DNA of 64,000 bases from the NCBI GenBank assembly GCA_003151475.1, contig PLXQ01000060.1, forward strand, positions 77,173-141,172, written 5' to 3'. Positions 47,971 through 56,771 of this stretch are shown here, piece after piece. The translations under genes were made by a program, and so were the position numbers. Below the pieces are notes generated by a model. That model saw only the letters and a list, made by a program, of their open reading frames with translations. It ran no database searches and had not been told where the DNA came from. The DNA is from Acidimicrobiaceae bacterium. Its GTDB lineage: Bacteria > Actinomycetota > Acidimicrobiia > Acidimicrobiales > UBA8190. Every line of letters begins with the position of its first letter. Within the stretch, counting starts at the first letter, position 1.

Positions 47971-49587
47971 TCACGGAATGGCGCCGAGCACGTCCTTCAC
48001 GTCGTCGCCGGCCGTAGCGCCCTTTGCAGGGCCCTGAATGGCGCCATCCACCACACCTTGGACACCACTACTTCCGAGCGCGTCGCCGGCGGTCGTGACC
48101 GTGGCTCCGGTGTCGCCGAGGGCATTCGAGACGACGCTCAATGGGCCCCGGACATCATCCTGTGAGGAGCCGACGGTGCTCACGGTGGCGACGACACGGC
48201 CAAGATTGACGTCGGGCGTATCCTTGAGTCGCACATTCTCGTCCACGAGAGGGATTCCGGCCACGTGGACCTGGACTCCTGTGGGAAGCGGCAGTGACGC
48301 CCCCACCCCCGGAGTAGCCGGTGGTCCCGATGACGGGTCGGTTGTGGGCGATCCCGAGGGCGAGGGCGTGTTGGTCACCGACGGGGGGGTCAGAGGATGG
48401 AACGAGGCCGCCGAGATGCGGGGCGCAGGAACCGATGGGATCTTCGCCGACTCAACGTGACCCATGACCGCCATGGCACCCAGGGACGCGGCGGCCACGC
48501 CGGGCAGGCCTATAGGCGAGATAGCCACGCCGCCACCGGCCGACGTGCTCACTTGGGCGACCACTCTCGGAAGAATCGACAAGAAGGGCAGTTCGGCCAT
48601 CCAGGCGGCCATTCCGAGGACCCAGTGAAGTTTTCCCAGCGAGACATTGAGAAAGGCCCGGACAACATGAGGATCGAACTGGGACCCGCTGCCCCGGGCC
48701 AGCTCTTCTCGGGCTGCCTGCATGGTCATCGGACGCTTGTAGGCGCGGACCGCTGTCATAACCTCGAACGAATCGGCCACCGAGACGATGCGGGCAGCCA
48801 GAGCCAGTTGCTCACCGGAAAGACCGGCTGGGTAACCGGTTCCGTCATAATTCTCGTGATGGCTCCCCACAGCGTCCACACCTGAGCAGAGAAACGTGCG
48901 GAGGGGTTCGACCAGTCGCGCACCGGCCTCAGGATGACCCTTCAGAATCTCCCACTCGCGCGTCGTGGGCTTGCCCGGCTTGTTGAGAATATCGGCGGGG
49001 ACCACCAGCTTTCCTATGTCATGTAGGAATGCACCCCAACGCACCTCGTTGGCTTCACTCGGCGACAGGCGAAGCTCCTCGGCGATCAGGTCGGCTAAGG
49101 CGCGCGTCCGCTCACAATGACCCCTCGTTCTCCGGTCGTGCGTATTGAGAGCAGACGCCAACGTAACGACTTTTTCCGCCAACACGGCGACATCGTTCGA
49201 TTCCCGTGCCTCTTGCACCCACTGCTCAAGCTTCCGGACACTGGTACTGCGTAGCGCTACAGAGAACCGAGACGGAGCCCTGTCGGGAAACACCAGGTTG
49301 AGCCGGAGAAGAAACGCGAGTGGTAAGAACCGACGTCCGAGTCGCTCAATGACCACGAAGGCCATCACCGATGCGATGGCAGCGAGGCCGAGGCGAACAG
49401 TCCAGGCCCGGGCGGAGTCGCCCGGTATCGACCTGCTCACGAAGAGACCGACGAGGACAGCAGCGCTGACGGGTCCCGCGAAGACGACGATCCGCAACGC
49501 ATTGGCCGTCACCCGATGGCTCTGCCACTGCGTCGTGTCCTGCGCAGCTTCTCTCTGTCCCTTCGCCTGCTTGGCGGAATTGGACAT
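47971..49587 (-). CDS. Second membrane HD-GYP phosphodiesterase with extracytoplasmic tail
   Basis: A 538-residue paralogue of the protein at 8737-10899. Two N-terminal helices (about 28-75) are followed by an HD-GYP domain (about 125-305) with 'FLHDIGKL' and 'HHENYDGTGYP', a hydrophobic stretch (about 310-370) and a Pro/Ser/Thr linker. Instead of a fibronectin domain it ends with about 110 residues of low complexity rich in Val, Asp and Gly ('GVQVHVAGIPLVDENVRLKDTPDVNLGRVVATVST'). The shared 'RLNLVFPDRAPSRFSVALR' segment before the HD domain shows the two arose by duplication. The ATG at 49587 is chosen over upstream starts in the spacer. Confidence 0.87.
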   Translation of the reverse strand: MSNSAKQAKGQREAAQDTTQWQSHRVTANALRIVVFAGPVSAAVLVGLFVSRSIPGDSARAWTVRLGLAAIASVMAFVVIERLGRRFLPLAFLLRLNLVFPDRAPSRFSVALRSTSVRKLEQWVQEARESNDVAVLAEKVVTLASALNTHDRRTRGHCERTRALADLIAEELRLSPSEANEVRWGAFLHDIGKLVVPADILNKPGKPTTREWEILKGHPEAGARLVEPLRTFLCSGVDAVGSHHENYDGTGYPAGLSGEQLALAARIVSVADSFEVMTAVRAYKRPMTMQAAREELARGSGSQFDPHVVRAFLNVSLGKLHWVLGMAAWMAELPFLSILPRVVAQVSTSAGGGVAISPIGLPGVAAASLGAMAVMGHVESAKIPSVPAPRISAASFHPLTPPSVTNTPSPSGSPTTDPSSGPPATPGVGASLPLPTGVQVHVAGIPLVDENVRLKDTPDVNLGRVVATVSTVGSSQDDVRGPLSVVSNALGDTGATVTTAGDALGSSGVQGVVDGAIQGPAKGATAGDDVKDVLGAIP

Positions 49588-50115
49588 TGGCAACCCCCTG
49601 CTCAACCCCCGACCCCCAGGAAGGTGCTCCTGGGACTCCGTAATGCGTAACTCTGCCCATGTGATCGTGTCCCCACACACCGGGACATGGGTCCCGCGCT
49701 CAAAACGTTATCGGCATTACGTTGAGTGGTCAAACAGTCGGATTGCTGTCCTTTCGTGCAGGGCAAGTGAGTGAGTTCCCGAACAGAACGGATCCGCCAG
49801 GACGCCCAGGCCCAGGTCTCAGATGCGGCCAGATTGGGGGACTGCTTAGGGGATGTTACGGCACGCCTCTTGGGGCCGAGAATCGATCGCCACGGACAGC
49901 GTCCAGCCTAAAGCGCTCTGTGTCGAAAGAGAAAACGGCGTCCCGGCCTATCGCCCCCACCTCGGACCCATATGGCGCAAAATCGCCGGGAACGGCCTCC
50001 CGCCCTCGGCACTGGTACGTCGGTCAAACGGAAGCAGGATTAAGAGAAAGGCTGGGAGCGTGTCGGGACCGGGTCGTCATAATGCGCAGGGCTGGGAATC
50101 GAATGGGGACGTGCC
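49588..50115. other. Intergenic region without recognisable gene
   Basis: A 528-base gap between the divergent HD-GYP and ABC-transporter genes. I see no convincing ORF, RNA or repeat; a c-di-GMP riboswitch was looked for and not found. Confidence 0.4.
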
Positions 50116-51051
50116 GTGAGTGCGACCCAGGCCATAGTGGTCGAAGGCCTCTCCAAGCGTTATGGCCACATCGAGGCTGTTCACGACGTCACCTTCGAGG
50201 TCAACGCGGGCGAGATCTTCGCTCTCCTCGGCCCGAACGGAGCGGGCAAGACAACCACCATCGAGATCCTGGAAGGGTTTCGCGAGCGCGACTCGGGTCG
50301 TATCTCGGTCCTCGGCTACGACCCCGCGGACAGAAGGACGAGCCGCGAGCTGCGTGAACGACTGGGTGTCGTGCTGCAGGAGCTGGCCGTCGAGCCGTTT
50401 CTTTCCGTCCAGCAGGTGCTCACCCGCCATGCCGGCTATTTCTCCCGACCTCTACCTGTGAACAATGTGCTCGAACAGGTCGGGCTCATGGACAAAGCGG
50501 CCACCAGGGTCAAGAGACTGTCAGGTGGTCAACAAAGGCGACTCGACCTCGCTTTGGGGATCATCGGGAATCCAGAACTTCTCATTCTCGATGAGCCGAC
50601 AACCGGGTTTGATCCTTCCGCCCGTCGCGATGCCTGGGATCTGATCCGAAAGCTGACCGAGAATGGCACAACGGTTCTCCTGACTACGCATTACATGGAC
50701 GAGGCGGAGGCTCTGGCCTCGCAGGTCGCCATCATTAGCGGAGGGAGAATCGTCGCCCAGGGGACACCAGAATCGATCGGAGGTCGCGACAGGGGCGCGT
50801 GCCGTATCCGGTTCTGGCTTCCCCCGGGCACGACGGCGACCGACCTCCCGGTCCCGGTGTCCGAAGGTGCCGGCGATGCAGTCGAGATAACGACGGATCA
50901 CGAGATCGAAGTTCTCGCCCGGCTCACAGCCTGGGCGCTCGAGCACCAGGTCAACGTGATCGGCCTCACGGTCGAACGCCTGACCCTGGAGGACGTCTAT
51001 CTCCGCCTCGTCGGTTACGAAGCGGGCATTGCCGCCGGAGGCGAGACATGA
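50116..51051 (+). CDS. ABC transporter ATP-binding protein (DrrA-like exporter)
   Basis: A 311-residue nucleotide-binding subunit. Walker A is 'GPNGAGKTTT' (about residues 39-48), the signature 'LSGGQQRRLDLAL', Walker B 'LLILDEPTTGFDP' and the H-loop 'TTHYMDEAEAL'. A C-terminal extension of about 90 residues is typical of the DrrA/NodI group of drug and lipid exporters. The GTG at 50116 starts 'MSATQAIVVEGLSKRYGH'. Its stop overlaps the permease ATG (ATGA), so the pair is made together. Confidence 0.93.
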   Translation: MSATQAIVVEGLSKRYGHIEAVHDVTFEVNAGEIFALLGPNGAGKTTTIEILEGFRERDSGRISVLGYDPADRRTSRELRERLGVVLQELAVEPFLSVQQVLTRHAGYFSRPLPVNNVLEQVGLMDKAATRVKRLSGGQQRRLDLALGIIGNPELLILDEPTTGFDPSARRDAWDLIRKLTENGTTVLLTTHYMDEAEALASQVAIISGGRIVAQGTPESIGGRDRGACRIRFWLPPGTTATDLPVPVSEGAGDAVEITTDHEIEVLARLTAWALEHQVNVIGLTVERLTLEDVYLRLVGYEAGIAAGGET

Positions 51052-51848
51052 CAACGCGAAGCAAGTCCACGGCCAGAGTCTTCGACGACCTCCGCCTGGT
51101 CGGCCGTCAGATCTACTACGAACAGCTCTCGTTCTGGCTCAATCCGATCGCCGCCGTGTTCACCGTCGGCTTTTCTGTCGTCTTCCTTGTCCTGCTCGGG
51201 GCCACCGGCGGCAAATCACACGTCGGATTCCTCGGCGGGATTCCGGTGATCCAGTACTACGTTGCCGGCTTCATGGCGTACGGCGTCATGGCCACCTGTT
51301 TCAACAACGTGGGTGTTTCTCTCGTTGTTCGCCGCGAAATGGGACTGCTCAAGCGGATCCGGCTCTCACCACTGCCCCCATGGGTGATGCTGGCCGGAGT
51401 CACGGGAAGCGCCCTCGTCATCTCTGTGGCTCAGGTTCTCCTGCTTCTTCTGATCGGCAAGCTGGGATACGGCGTAACCGGTCCTTATAACGTGACCGCG
51501 CTCGTCATCGCGATCTTCGTAGGGGTCATCTGCTTCACGGCCCTCGGCGTGGCAACCAGCACCCTGATCCCGAACCAGGAGGCTGCCGGACCGGTCGTCA
51601 GCATCGTCTTCTTCGTTCTTCTGTTTCTCTCTGGACTCTGGTACCCGCTGCAACCGGGATCGGCTCTCGCCCGGATCTCGGGGTACTTGCCCTTCCGACG
51701 CCTGATCACCGCCACCTTTGCGCCGTTCGATACTCGACGGGGTGTCTCGGGCTGGGCCTGGCACGACATCATCGTTATGGCCGTTTGGGGTGCTGCCGCC
51801 GTGATCGTGTCGGTCCGTCGATGGCGCTGGGCGCCGCACCGAACGTGA
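51048..51848 (+). CDS. ABC-2 type exporter permease (DrrB-like)
   Basis: A 266-residue six-helix ABC-2 permease. Helices at about residues 33-53, 68-90, 112-138, 145-170, 180-200 and 235-255. 'LVVRREMGLLKRIRLSPLPPWVMLAG' is the conserved coupling region of ABC-2 permeases and 'LFLSGLWYPLQ' precedes the fifth-sixth loop. It works with the overlapping ATPase to export a lipid, drug or peptide. The pair is not linked to any biosynthetic gene here. Confidence 0.92.
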   Translation: MTTRSKSTARVFDDLRLVGRQIYYEQLSFWLNPIAAVFTVGFSVVFLVLLGATGGKSHVGFLGGIPVIQYYVAGFMAYGVMATCFNNVGVSLVVRREMGLLKRIRLSPLPPWVMLAGVTGSALVISVAQVLLLLLIGKLGYGVTGPYNVTALVIAIFVGVICFTALGVATSTLIPNQEAAGPVVSIVFFVLLFLSGLWYPLQPGSALARISGYLPFRRLITATFAPFDTRRGVSGWAWHDIIVMAVWGAAAVIVSVRRWRWAPHRT

Positions 51849-52001
51849 GGCGACCAGCGAGTGTTGGATCGCCTGGGCCTCTCCGATAACCTCTTTCCGC
51901 ACGGGCGGGACGGTCAGGAACGAAGATGGGCAGGTCCACCTTCCAGCCCGGTGAGACAGGTGGTGACCATGTGCCGGTCGACCGAGGGACGGTAGTCAAG
52001 C

Positions 52002-53663
52002 GTGCGGACATGGGGTCCGAGCGGGGCAGGAGCGGCCATTCGACGCGCGCAGGGCGCCTCGAGCTACGCCCGACAATGGGGCTGTTCTGTTGACGAAGCC
52101 ACCGAGACCTCGGGGCCATCCCTTTCGCGACGTCGCTTCCTAAAGGGAGCCGGCGCTGCCGCCGCTGTTGCCGCCTTCCCCCTGGGCACGGCGGGCGCCA
52201 CCAACGCCTTCGGTCGTCAACGAGCAAAGCGCGCCGGAAGGGTCGTCATCGTCGGCGGGGGAATCGCCGGACTCGGATGCGCCTACCGCCTTTGGCAGCA
52301 CCACGGGATCCGGGCCGACGTCTTCGAGTACGACACCGTTCCGGGAGGCCGGATCAGGACCCTTCGGGGATTCTTCGACGACGGGCAGTTGGTCGAGCAG
52401 CACGCCGAATTCATCAACCCCGAACACACCGCCACTCTGTCGCTGGCTTCGAGTTTCGGACTCGCCTTGGACAACGCCGACAGATACCCGCCGGGAACCC
52501 GATCCCAGCAGGAGACGATGCGCTTCGGTGGTCGCTCTTTCTCCCAGGCGGCACTGGACCGGGACTGGCACGACTGGGGCTGGCAGCTCTTCCACGACGC
52601 CGCTTTCAACAAAGCGCCTTGGCCCACCCTCTACGACCGCAGCACCGAATGGGCGCGGAAATTCGACCACATGTCGGTCACCGAATGGATCGACACCTAT
52701 GTCCCGGGAGGAGCAGGATCCGACTTCGGATCCGTATGTGTGGCCGCGGTGCTTGACGAATTCGGTGGTCCACCCGATGAGCAATCGGCACTGAATCTCG
52801 TTTACCTGCTTGGCCAGGACGCCAGCCGAGGCAGTGGAACACAGCCCCAGGCACGCCCACGGCTGGGGGGAGCCGACGAGAAGTGGCACATCCACGGGGG
52901 GAACGACCAGCTGATCTCCGGGCTGGTCGGCGGGCTGCCGGGCGGGGCGATCCACCTTGACCAACAGTTGGTGGCAGTGAGCATGAACAGCAGTGGGAGC
53001 TACACGTGCTCGTTCCTGAGCGATGCGGCCACACACGACGTTTCGGCGGATCATGTGGTGTTGGCCCTGCCCTTCACGACGCTGAGCCGGGTCGATCTGA
53101 GCGGAGTCTCTATATCCCCGTTGCACCGACGCGCCATCAACGAGGAGCCGCTCGGCACCAACTCCAAATTCTTCGTGCAGTTCACGGATCGGGTGTGGAA
53201 CGCCGAACACTGGTCGGGCAACGTTTTTTGCGGCGGTCCCGTCCAAGGTGGATGGGACCCGACGATCTACCAGGCCGGACCCTCCGGGATCCTGGCCGCT
53301 CTTCCGGGCGGAACCGAGGGCGACGGTTGGGGTCGCCGATACGGCCTGACCTCCTACGCCGGGAGGCCTCCCGACGCCATGGTGGTGGACTTTCTCGACA
53401 ACTGGGACCAACTCTTCCCCGGAGTGAAAGCGGCCTACAACGGGAACTCCTACTTCGTGTGGTCTCCCGGCGACCCGCATATCTTGGGCGCGTACTCCTA
53501 CCTCAAGGTTGGTCAGTTCACGGCCTTCAACGGCATCCAGAGCCAACGTGAGGGAAACCTGCATTTTGCGGGTGAACACACCTCGGTCAACTTCCAGGGC
53601 TACATCGAAGGCGCCTTGCGCAGCGGATATCGGTGCGCCACCGAGGTGCCCGCCCGAGGCTGA
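52002..53663 (+). CDS. Tat-exported flavin amine oxidoreductase
   Basis: A 553-residue FAD-dependent oxidase. A twin-arginine signal is at about residues 43-50 ('SRRRFLKGAGAAAAVAAFPLG'), followed by the dinucleotide-binding fold 'VVIVGGGIAGLGCAYRLW' and 'PGGRIRTLRGFFDDGQLVEQHAEFI', and the C-terminal FAD motif 'LHFAGEHTSVNFQGYIEGALRSGYR'. It resembles monoamine or L-amino-acid oxidases that yield aldehyde or keto acid, ammonia and peroxide outside the cell. The GTG at 52002 leaves about 40 residues before the twin arginines; the true start may be nearer but no good alternative codon is in frame. Confidence 0.9.
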   Translation: MRTWGPSGAGAAIRRAQGASSYARQWGCSVDEATETSGPSLSRRRFLKGAGAAAAVAAFPLGTAGATNAFGRQRAKRAGRVVIVGGGIAGLGCAYRLWQHHGIRADVFEYDTVPGGRIRTLRGFFDDGQLVEQHAEFINPEHTATLSLASSFGLALDNADRYPPGTRSQQETMRFGGRSFSQAALDRDWHDWGWQLFHDAAFNKAPWPTLYDRSTEWARKFDHMSVTEWIDTYVPGGAGSDFGSVCVAAVLDEFGGPPDEQSALNLVYLLGQDASRGSGTQPQARPRLGGADEKWHIHGGNDQLISGLVGGLPGGAIHLDQQLVAVSMNSSGSYTCSFLSDAATHDVSADHVVLALPFTTLSRVDLSGVSISPLHRRAINEEPLGTNSKFFVQFTDRVWNAEHWSGNVFCGGPVQGGWDPTIYQAGPSGILAALPGGTEGDGWGRRYGLTSYAGRPPDAMVVDFLDNWDQLFPGVKAAYNGNSYFVWSPGDPHILGAYSYLKVGQFTAFNGIQSQREGNLHFAGEHTSVNFQGYIEGALRSGYRCATEVPARG

Positions 53664-53977
53664 CGTTTCTGTCGTCCTTGGGGCCCACGCCTTTATCGTC
53701 GTCACTCCACGCACCTCTGGGCTCCACGAAAGCGCCGTATAACCGGCGTAAAGGCTGGCCGCTCGCAGGTGAAATCACTTCCTTCCCGGCCAGGTAATTA
53801 TCCCATTGTCATCTCCGCGACGAGGCCAGAAACTCTCACTGGCCGGACGATCCCTTCGTGGATCCATCGAGCCCGGTCGGGAGGGGCCATTCCCGATCTC
53901 AACCGGGAGGGTGGTGCCCACGATCGATCGAAAACGGGGGAAGGGGAACAGGAATTGGGCCGAGGCGGGCGCACGTC
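53664..53977. other. Intergenic region
   Basis: A 314-base gap. The Ig-like gene frame stays open through much of it, with a GTG at 53858 as an alternative start. Otherwise nothing definable. Confidence 0.35.
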
Positions 53978-54637
53978 GTGGCAGAGCGGTCGGCGTGTCT
54001 CCTCTCGGCTTTTCTTGTATCCGGAGTTCTCAGTTCTGCCGTCGCCGAGCCGGCCCAGGCCCTCGGCTTGCCAGCGATTCTGGTGTCCATCACTGTGTCT
54101 CCTGCCACTAGGTCGATCGCCGCCGGTCAGACCGAGCAATTCACGGCCACCGGCACCTACTCCAATCTGAGCACGAAAGACCTGACCAGCACGGTCACAT
54201 GGTCCTCGTGCAAATCGGCCACGGCCACCATCGCGCCGCTGGGACTGGCCACGGGAGTGGCCAACGGTGTCGTAACGATCACGGCCACCGATCCGTCGAC
54301 CCTCATTCCCGGTACGGCGCTGCTGACGGTGACGCAAGGCTTACCGGCACCGACGATCGCCATGACTCCGTCATCGGGAGCCAAGCGCACCCCTGTGACC
54401 GTCCACGGGACAAGCTTCGCCGCGGGACAGACGGTCACCATCATCTACATGTCGGGTAGAAAACGCCCGAAGCGGGCCAGCACCGTTGTGTGCGCCGCCA
54501 CCGTCGCCGCTGACGGGACCTTCACGTGCAACGGGGCGATTCCCAAAAGGGCTCGGGCCGATGCGCTCGGGCAGAAGACGGTCACAGGCGCCGCGTCGGG
54601 CGGCACCCCGACATCGACGACCTTCAACCTGACATAA
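53978..54637 (+). CDS. Secreted protein with bacterial Ig-like domains
   Basis: A 219-residue exported protein. From the GTG at 53978 it opens 'VAERSACLLSAFLVSGVLSSAVAEPAQALG', a signal peptide with an AxA-like cleavage site. A bacterial Ig-like (Big_2) domain follows ('ITVSPATRSIAAGQTEQFTATGTYSN ... VTWSS ... ATGVANGVVTITATDPST') and a second Ig-like domain ('PTIAMTPSSGAKRTPVTVHGTSFAAGQTVTI'). It ends without an anchor. It may be a structural or adhesive surface protein. The start is uncertain: the frame is open up to 53858. Confidence 0.8.
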   Translation: MAERSACLLSAFLVSGVLSSAVAEPAQALGLPAILVSITVSPATRSIAAGQTEQFTATGTYSNLSTKDLTSTVTWSSCKSATATIAPLGLATGVANGVVTITATDPSTLIPGTALLTVTQGLPAPTIAMTPSSGAKRTPVTVHGTSFAAGQTVTIIYMSGRKRPKRASTVVCAATVAADGTFTCNGAIPKRARADALGQKTVTGAASGGTPTSTTFNLT

Positions 54638-54875
54638 CCCGTCTCACGGAGCCAAGGGCGAACCGGCCCGGACTCCTGCGGTCGACCCGAAAATCAGGCT
54701 CGGGCTCTGAGTCGGTCCACGTGTGGGCCGGACAACCCCAACGCCCCCGTCAGGCATGTGATCCCTGAAGGACGGTCTTCGTGGCCCCGTAGTCCCCGGG
54801 CAGCTCTGTCCACGAGCGGCCGGGCGTCGGGAGGACCTAATCTCGAGTGCGAACGCGACGGGGAAGGTGGTGCCC

Positions 54876-55301
54876 ATGTTCGAGACCGTGGTCGTCGGGG
54901 CTGACGGTTCGCCGACTGCCGGTGAGGCCTTCCGTTATGCCATGGATCTCGTCAAGATGTCCGGCGGGACACTTCATATCGTGCTGGCCTATAGGCGTGC
55001 GGCCACCAGCACCGAAGGTCTTCCCGACGAGTTCATCGATGGCATCGACTCGGCCAGCCGGGCCGCCACCATCCTTGATGACCTGGCCTCGAGAGCCAAA
55101 GCCTTTGGAATCAAGGCCGTCACCCACTCGCACAAAGAAGAACCCGAAGCCGCCATCCTCGAAGTCGCCCAACAAGAGCAGGCGGACCTGATCGTCGTCG
55201 GCAACAAGGGCATGAAAGGCGTACGCCGCGTTCTCGGCAGCGTCCCCAACGCGGTGGCCCACCGGGCCCCCTGCTCCGTCCTCATCGTCCAGACGACCTG
55301 A
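54876..55301 (+). CDS. Universal stress protein (UspA family)
   Basis: A 141-residue single-domain USP. 'TVVVGADGSPTAGEAFRYAMDLV' is the N-terminal strand and acidic ATP-site residue, and the nucleotide motif G-2x-G-9x-G-S/T is in 'VVGNKGMKGVRRVLGSVPNAVAHRAPCSVLIV'. It is of the ATP-binding type and typically aids survival in hypoxia or stationary phase. The ATG at 54876 with GGAAGG upstream is preferred to a GTG at 54867. Confidence 0.93.
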   Translation: MFETVVVGADGSPTAGEAFRYAMDLVKMSGGTLHIVLAYRRAATSTEGLPDEFIDGIDSASRAATILDDLASRAKAFGIKAVTHSHKEEPEAAILEVAQQEQADLIVVGNKGMKGVRRVLGSVPNAVAHRAPCSVLIVQTT

Positions 55302-55457
55302 TCTTCCCGCTCCTCGAGCTCTCCGCTGGCAAGGGGCACCGAGTTGGCCGAGACGGTGTTTCGGTCATCTCTGTCATTGCTCAAAAGCGACACGGTATGC
55401 GGGGGCCAATGACGACACTGTCCCCTGAACGCTCTGTCTTTACTGGCGATGCGGAGC

Positions 55458-55796
55458 TCAGATCTGGCCGGCTTCTTCCACCGTGAGCTCGGCCGCCGGA
55501 TCGGCTTCCAGGCGATCGTCGGGGATGCGCAGGCCGTTGCCGATCGAGCGGCCGTAGGACCCCTCTGCGAGCCGACGTTCGGCCCGTTCGATGGCGACCA
55601 GGCGTTCGCGCAGAGCTTCGGTCACGGCATCGTCGCCCTGCTCGGCGGTGAGACGTTCGGCTGGGTCGGTGAGATCACCCGGTGCATTGGCTTCCGCCCG
55701 GTCGTCACGACCCGCCGCGGTGGTCTCGGCCAGGAGCCCCTCGACCCGGGTCCGCTCGGCGCTAAGCAGCTTCCGGGCGTGCTCTTCGTCCATCAT
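55458..55796 (-). CDS. TraR/DksA-like protein without zinc cysteines
   Basis: A 112-residue protein: a long N-terminal coiled-coil-like pair of helices (ARKLLSAERTRVEGLLAE ... VTEALRERLVAIERAERRLAEGSYGR) and the C-terminal 'IPDDRLEADPAAELTVEEA' typical of DksA/TraR. The four zinc cysteines of classic DksA are all absent ('SYGRSIGNGLRIP' where 'YGxCxxCGxxI' is usual). It probably binds the RNA polymerase secondary channel, or is an actinobacterial variant that folds without metal. Monocistronic. Confidence 0.82.
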   Translation of the reverse strand: MMDEEHARKLLSAERTRVEGLLAETTAAGRDDRAEANAPGDLTDPAERLTAEQGDDAVTEALRERLVAIERAERRLAEGSYGRSIGNGLRIPDDRLEADPAAELTVEEAGQI

Positions 55797-55866
55797 TTCC
55801 TCCCAAGTGTCTTTGAGACCATATTCCTGCAGATCTCCCGGTGGACCATTCCCGACAGCGGCAACC

Positions 55867-56748
55867 TCACTGACAGGGCTTCCTGACTCCCGTCAGAGCC
55901 AGGTTGAAGCGGGCGCCGTTGAACCCGTGGACATCGTCGTAAGAACAGAACGATGCCGGCTTCAGATGGTATTCGGCGTTGAACACCGCCTTGTGCCCGA
56001 CGTAGGCGGACAGGGCCCCGCACGACGAGAATTGGTTGCACTGCTCGGTGAGGACGGCGTCGGCCAGGGCGAACATGTCGGTGGCGTAGCTGTCGCCGGT
56101 GTCGTCGGGGTTCTTGATCCACCAGCCGAGCCCGAGACCGTGCATGTCGTTCGCCAGAGTGGTCATGTAGGTCTCTTCATCGGCTTTCGTGAGGGGAAAG
56201 CCACTTCTGCTCATGTACTCCTCGTCGATGTCTGTTTCGACGGCATCGAAGCCCTTGGCCGCACACTGCTGCGAGATCATCGATTCGATGATGGAGACAG
56301 TGGCCGACGAGCGGATATCGAGGTAGTACTCGGGATAGCCGGCCACCTTCTTGCCGAAGACTCCGGCGGCGCGCAGTTGGTCGTAGTAGGTGGTGGACAC
56401 CCCTTCGTCGGCGGCGGAATAGTAATTGCCCGCCGCTCCCACCTCGACATAGCAGACCACATGCTTGCCCTGGGAGTGCAGCGCGGCCACGGTGGCGGCG
56501 GGATTGATGATGCCGTCGATGTCATAGATGACCGGAGCAGCAGCGGCGTGGCCATTCGGCAGAGTGTCGTTGGTTCCCATGTCGCGGGCACTGGACGGAT
56601 CGAGAGGATGGCTGAGCTCCCATTGCCAGGGCTGACTGCCGAGCGCTGGCGTCCACCACGCCGACGCACCGGCCCGGGCGGCGCCCTGAAGTCCGAGAGA
56701 GGCCACGAGGACCAGCAGGACCGTCGAAACCCCCGAACGCAGCCGCAT
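55867..56748 (-). CDS. Secreted GH114-type endo-alpha-1,4-polygalactosaminidase
   Basis: A 293-residue exported glycosidase. The signal peptide is residues 1-27 (VLLVLVASLGLQGAARA). The TIM-barrel signatures are 'WWTPALGSQPWQWELS', 'VIYDIDGI', 'KHVVCYVEVGAAGNY', 'YPEYYLDIRS', 'GFDAVETDIDEEYM' and 'GLGWWIKNPDD', matching the GH114 family that cleaves alpha-1,4-linked galactosamine polymers of biofilms. It may remodel the cell's own or a competitor's exopolysaccharide. It precedes the PhyH gene in reading order only loosely (23 bases), so joint transcription is possible. Confidence 0.88.
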   Translation of the reverse strand: MRLRSGVSTVLLVLVASLGLQGAARAGASAWWTPALGSQPWQWELSHPLDPSSARDMGTNDTLPNGHAAAAPVIYDIDGIINPAATVAALHSQGKHVVCYVEVGAAGNYYSAADEGVSTTYYDQLRAAGVFGKKVAGYPEYYLDIRSSATVSIIESMISQQCAAKGFDAVETDIDEEYMSRSGFPLTKADEETYMTTLANDMHGLGLGWWIKNPDDTGDSYATDMFALADAVLTEQCNQFSSCGALSAYVGHKAVFNAEYHLKPASFCSYDDVHGFNGARFNLALTGVRKPCQ

Positions 56749-56771
56749 CGGAACCCCCCTCTGCCCCGACG

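Noticed and set aside
49588-50115. Cyclic di-GMP riboswitch upstream of c-di-GMP genes or the ABC exporter
   Set aside because: Looked for the GEMM core (GGACGCAAAGCC and GGTAGGTAGCGG-like parts) here and at 61462-61907; not present.
52140-53714. 524-codon minus-strand ORF opposite the amine oxidase
   Set aside because: Antisense shadow of a well-supported FAD protein; no domain recognised.
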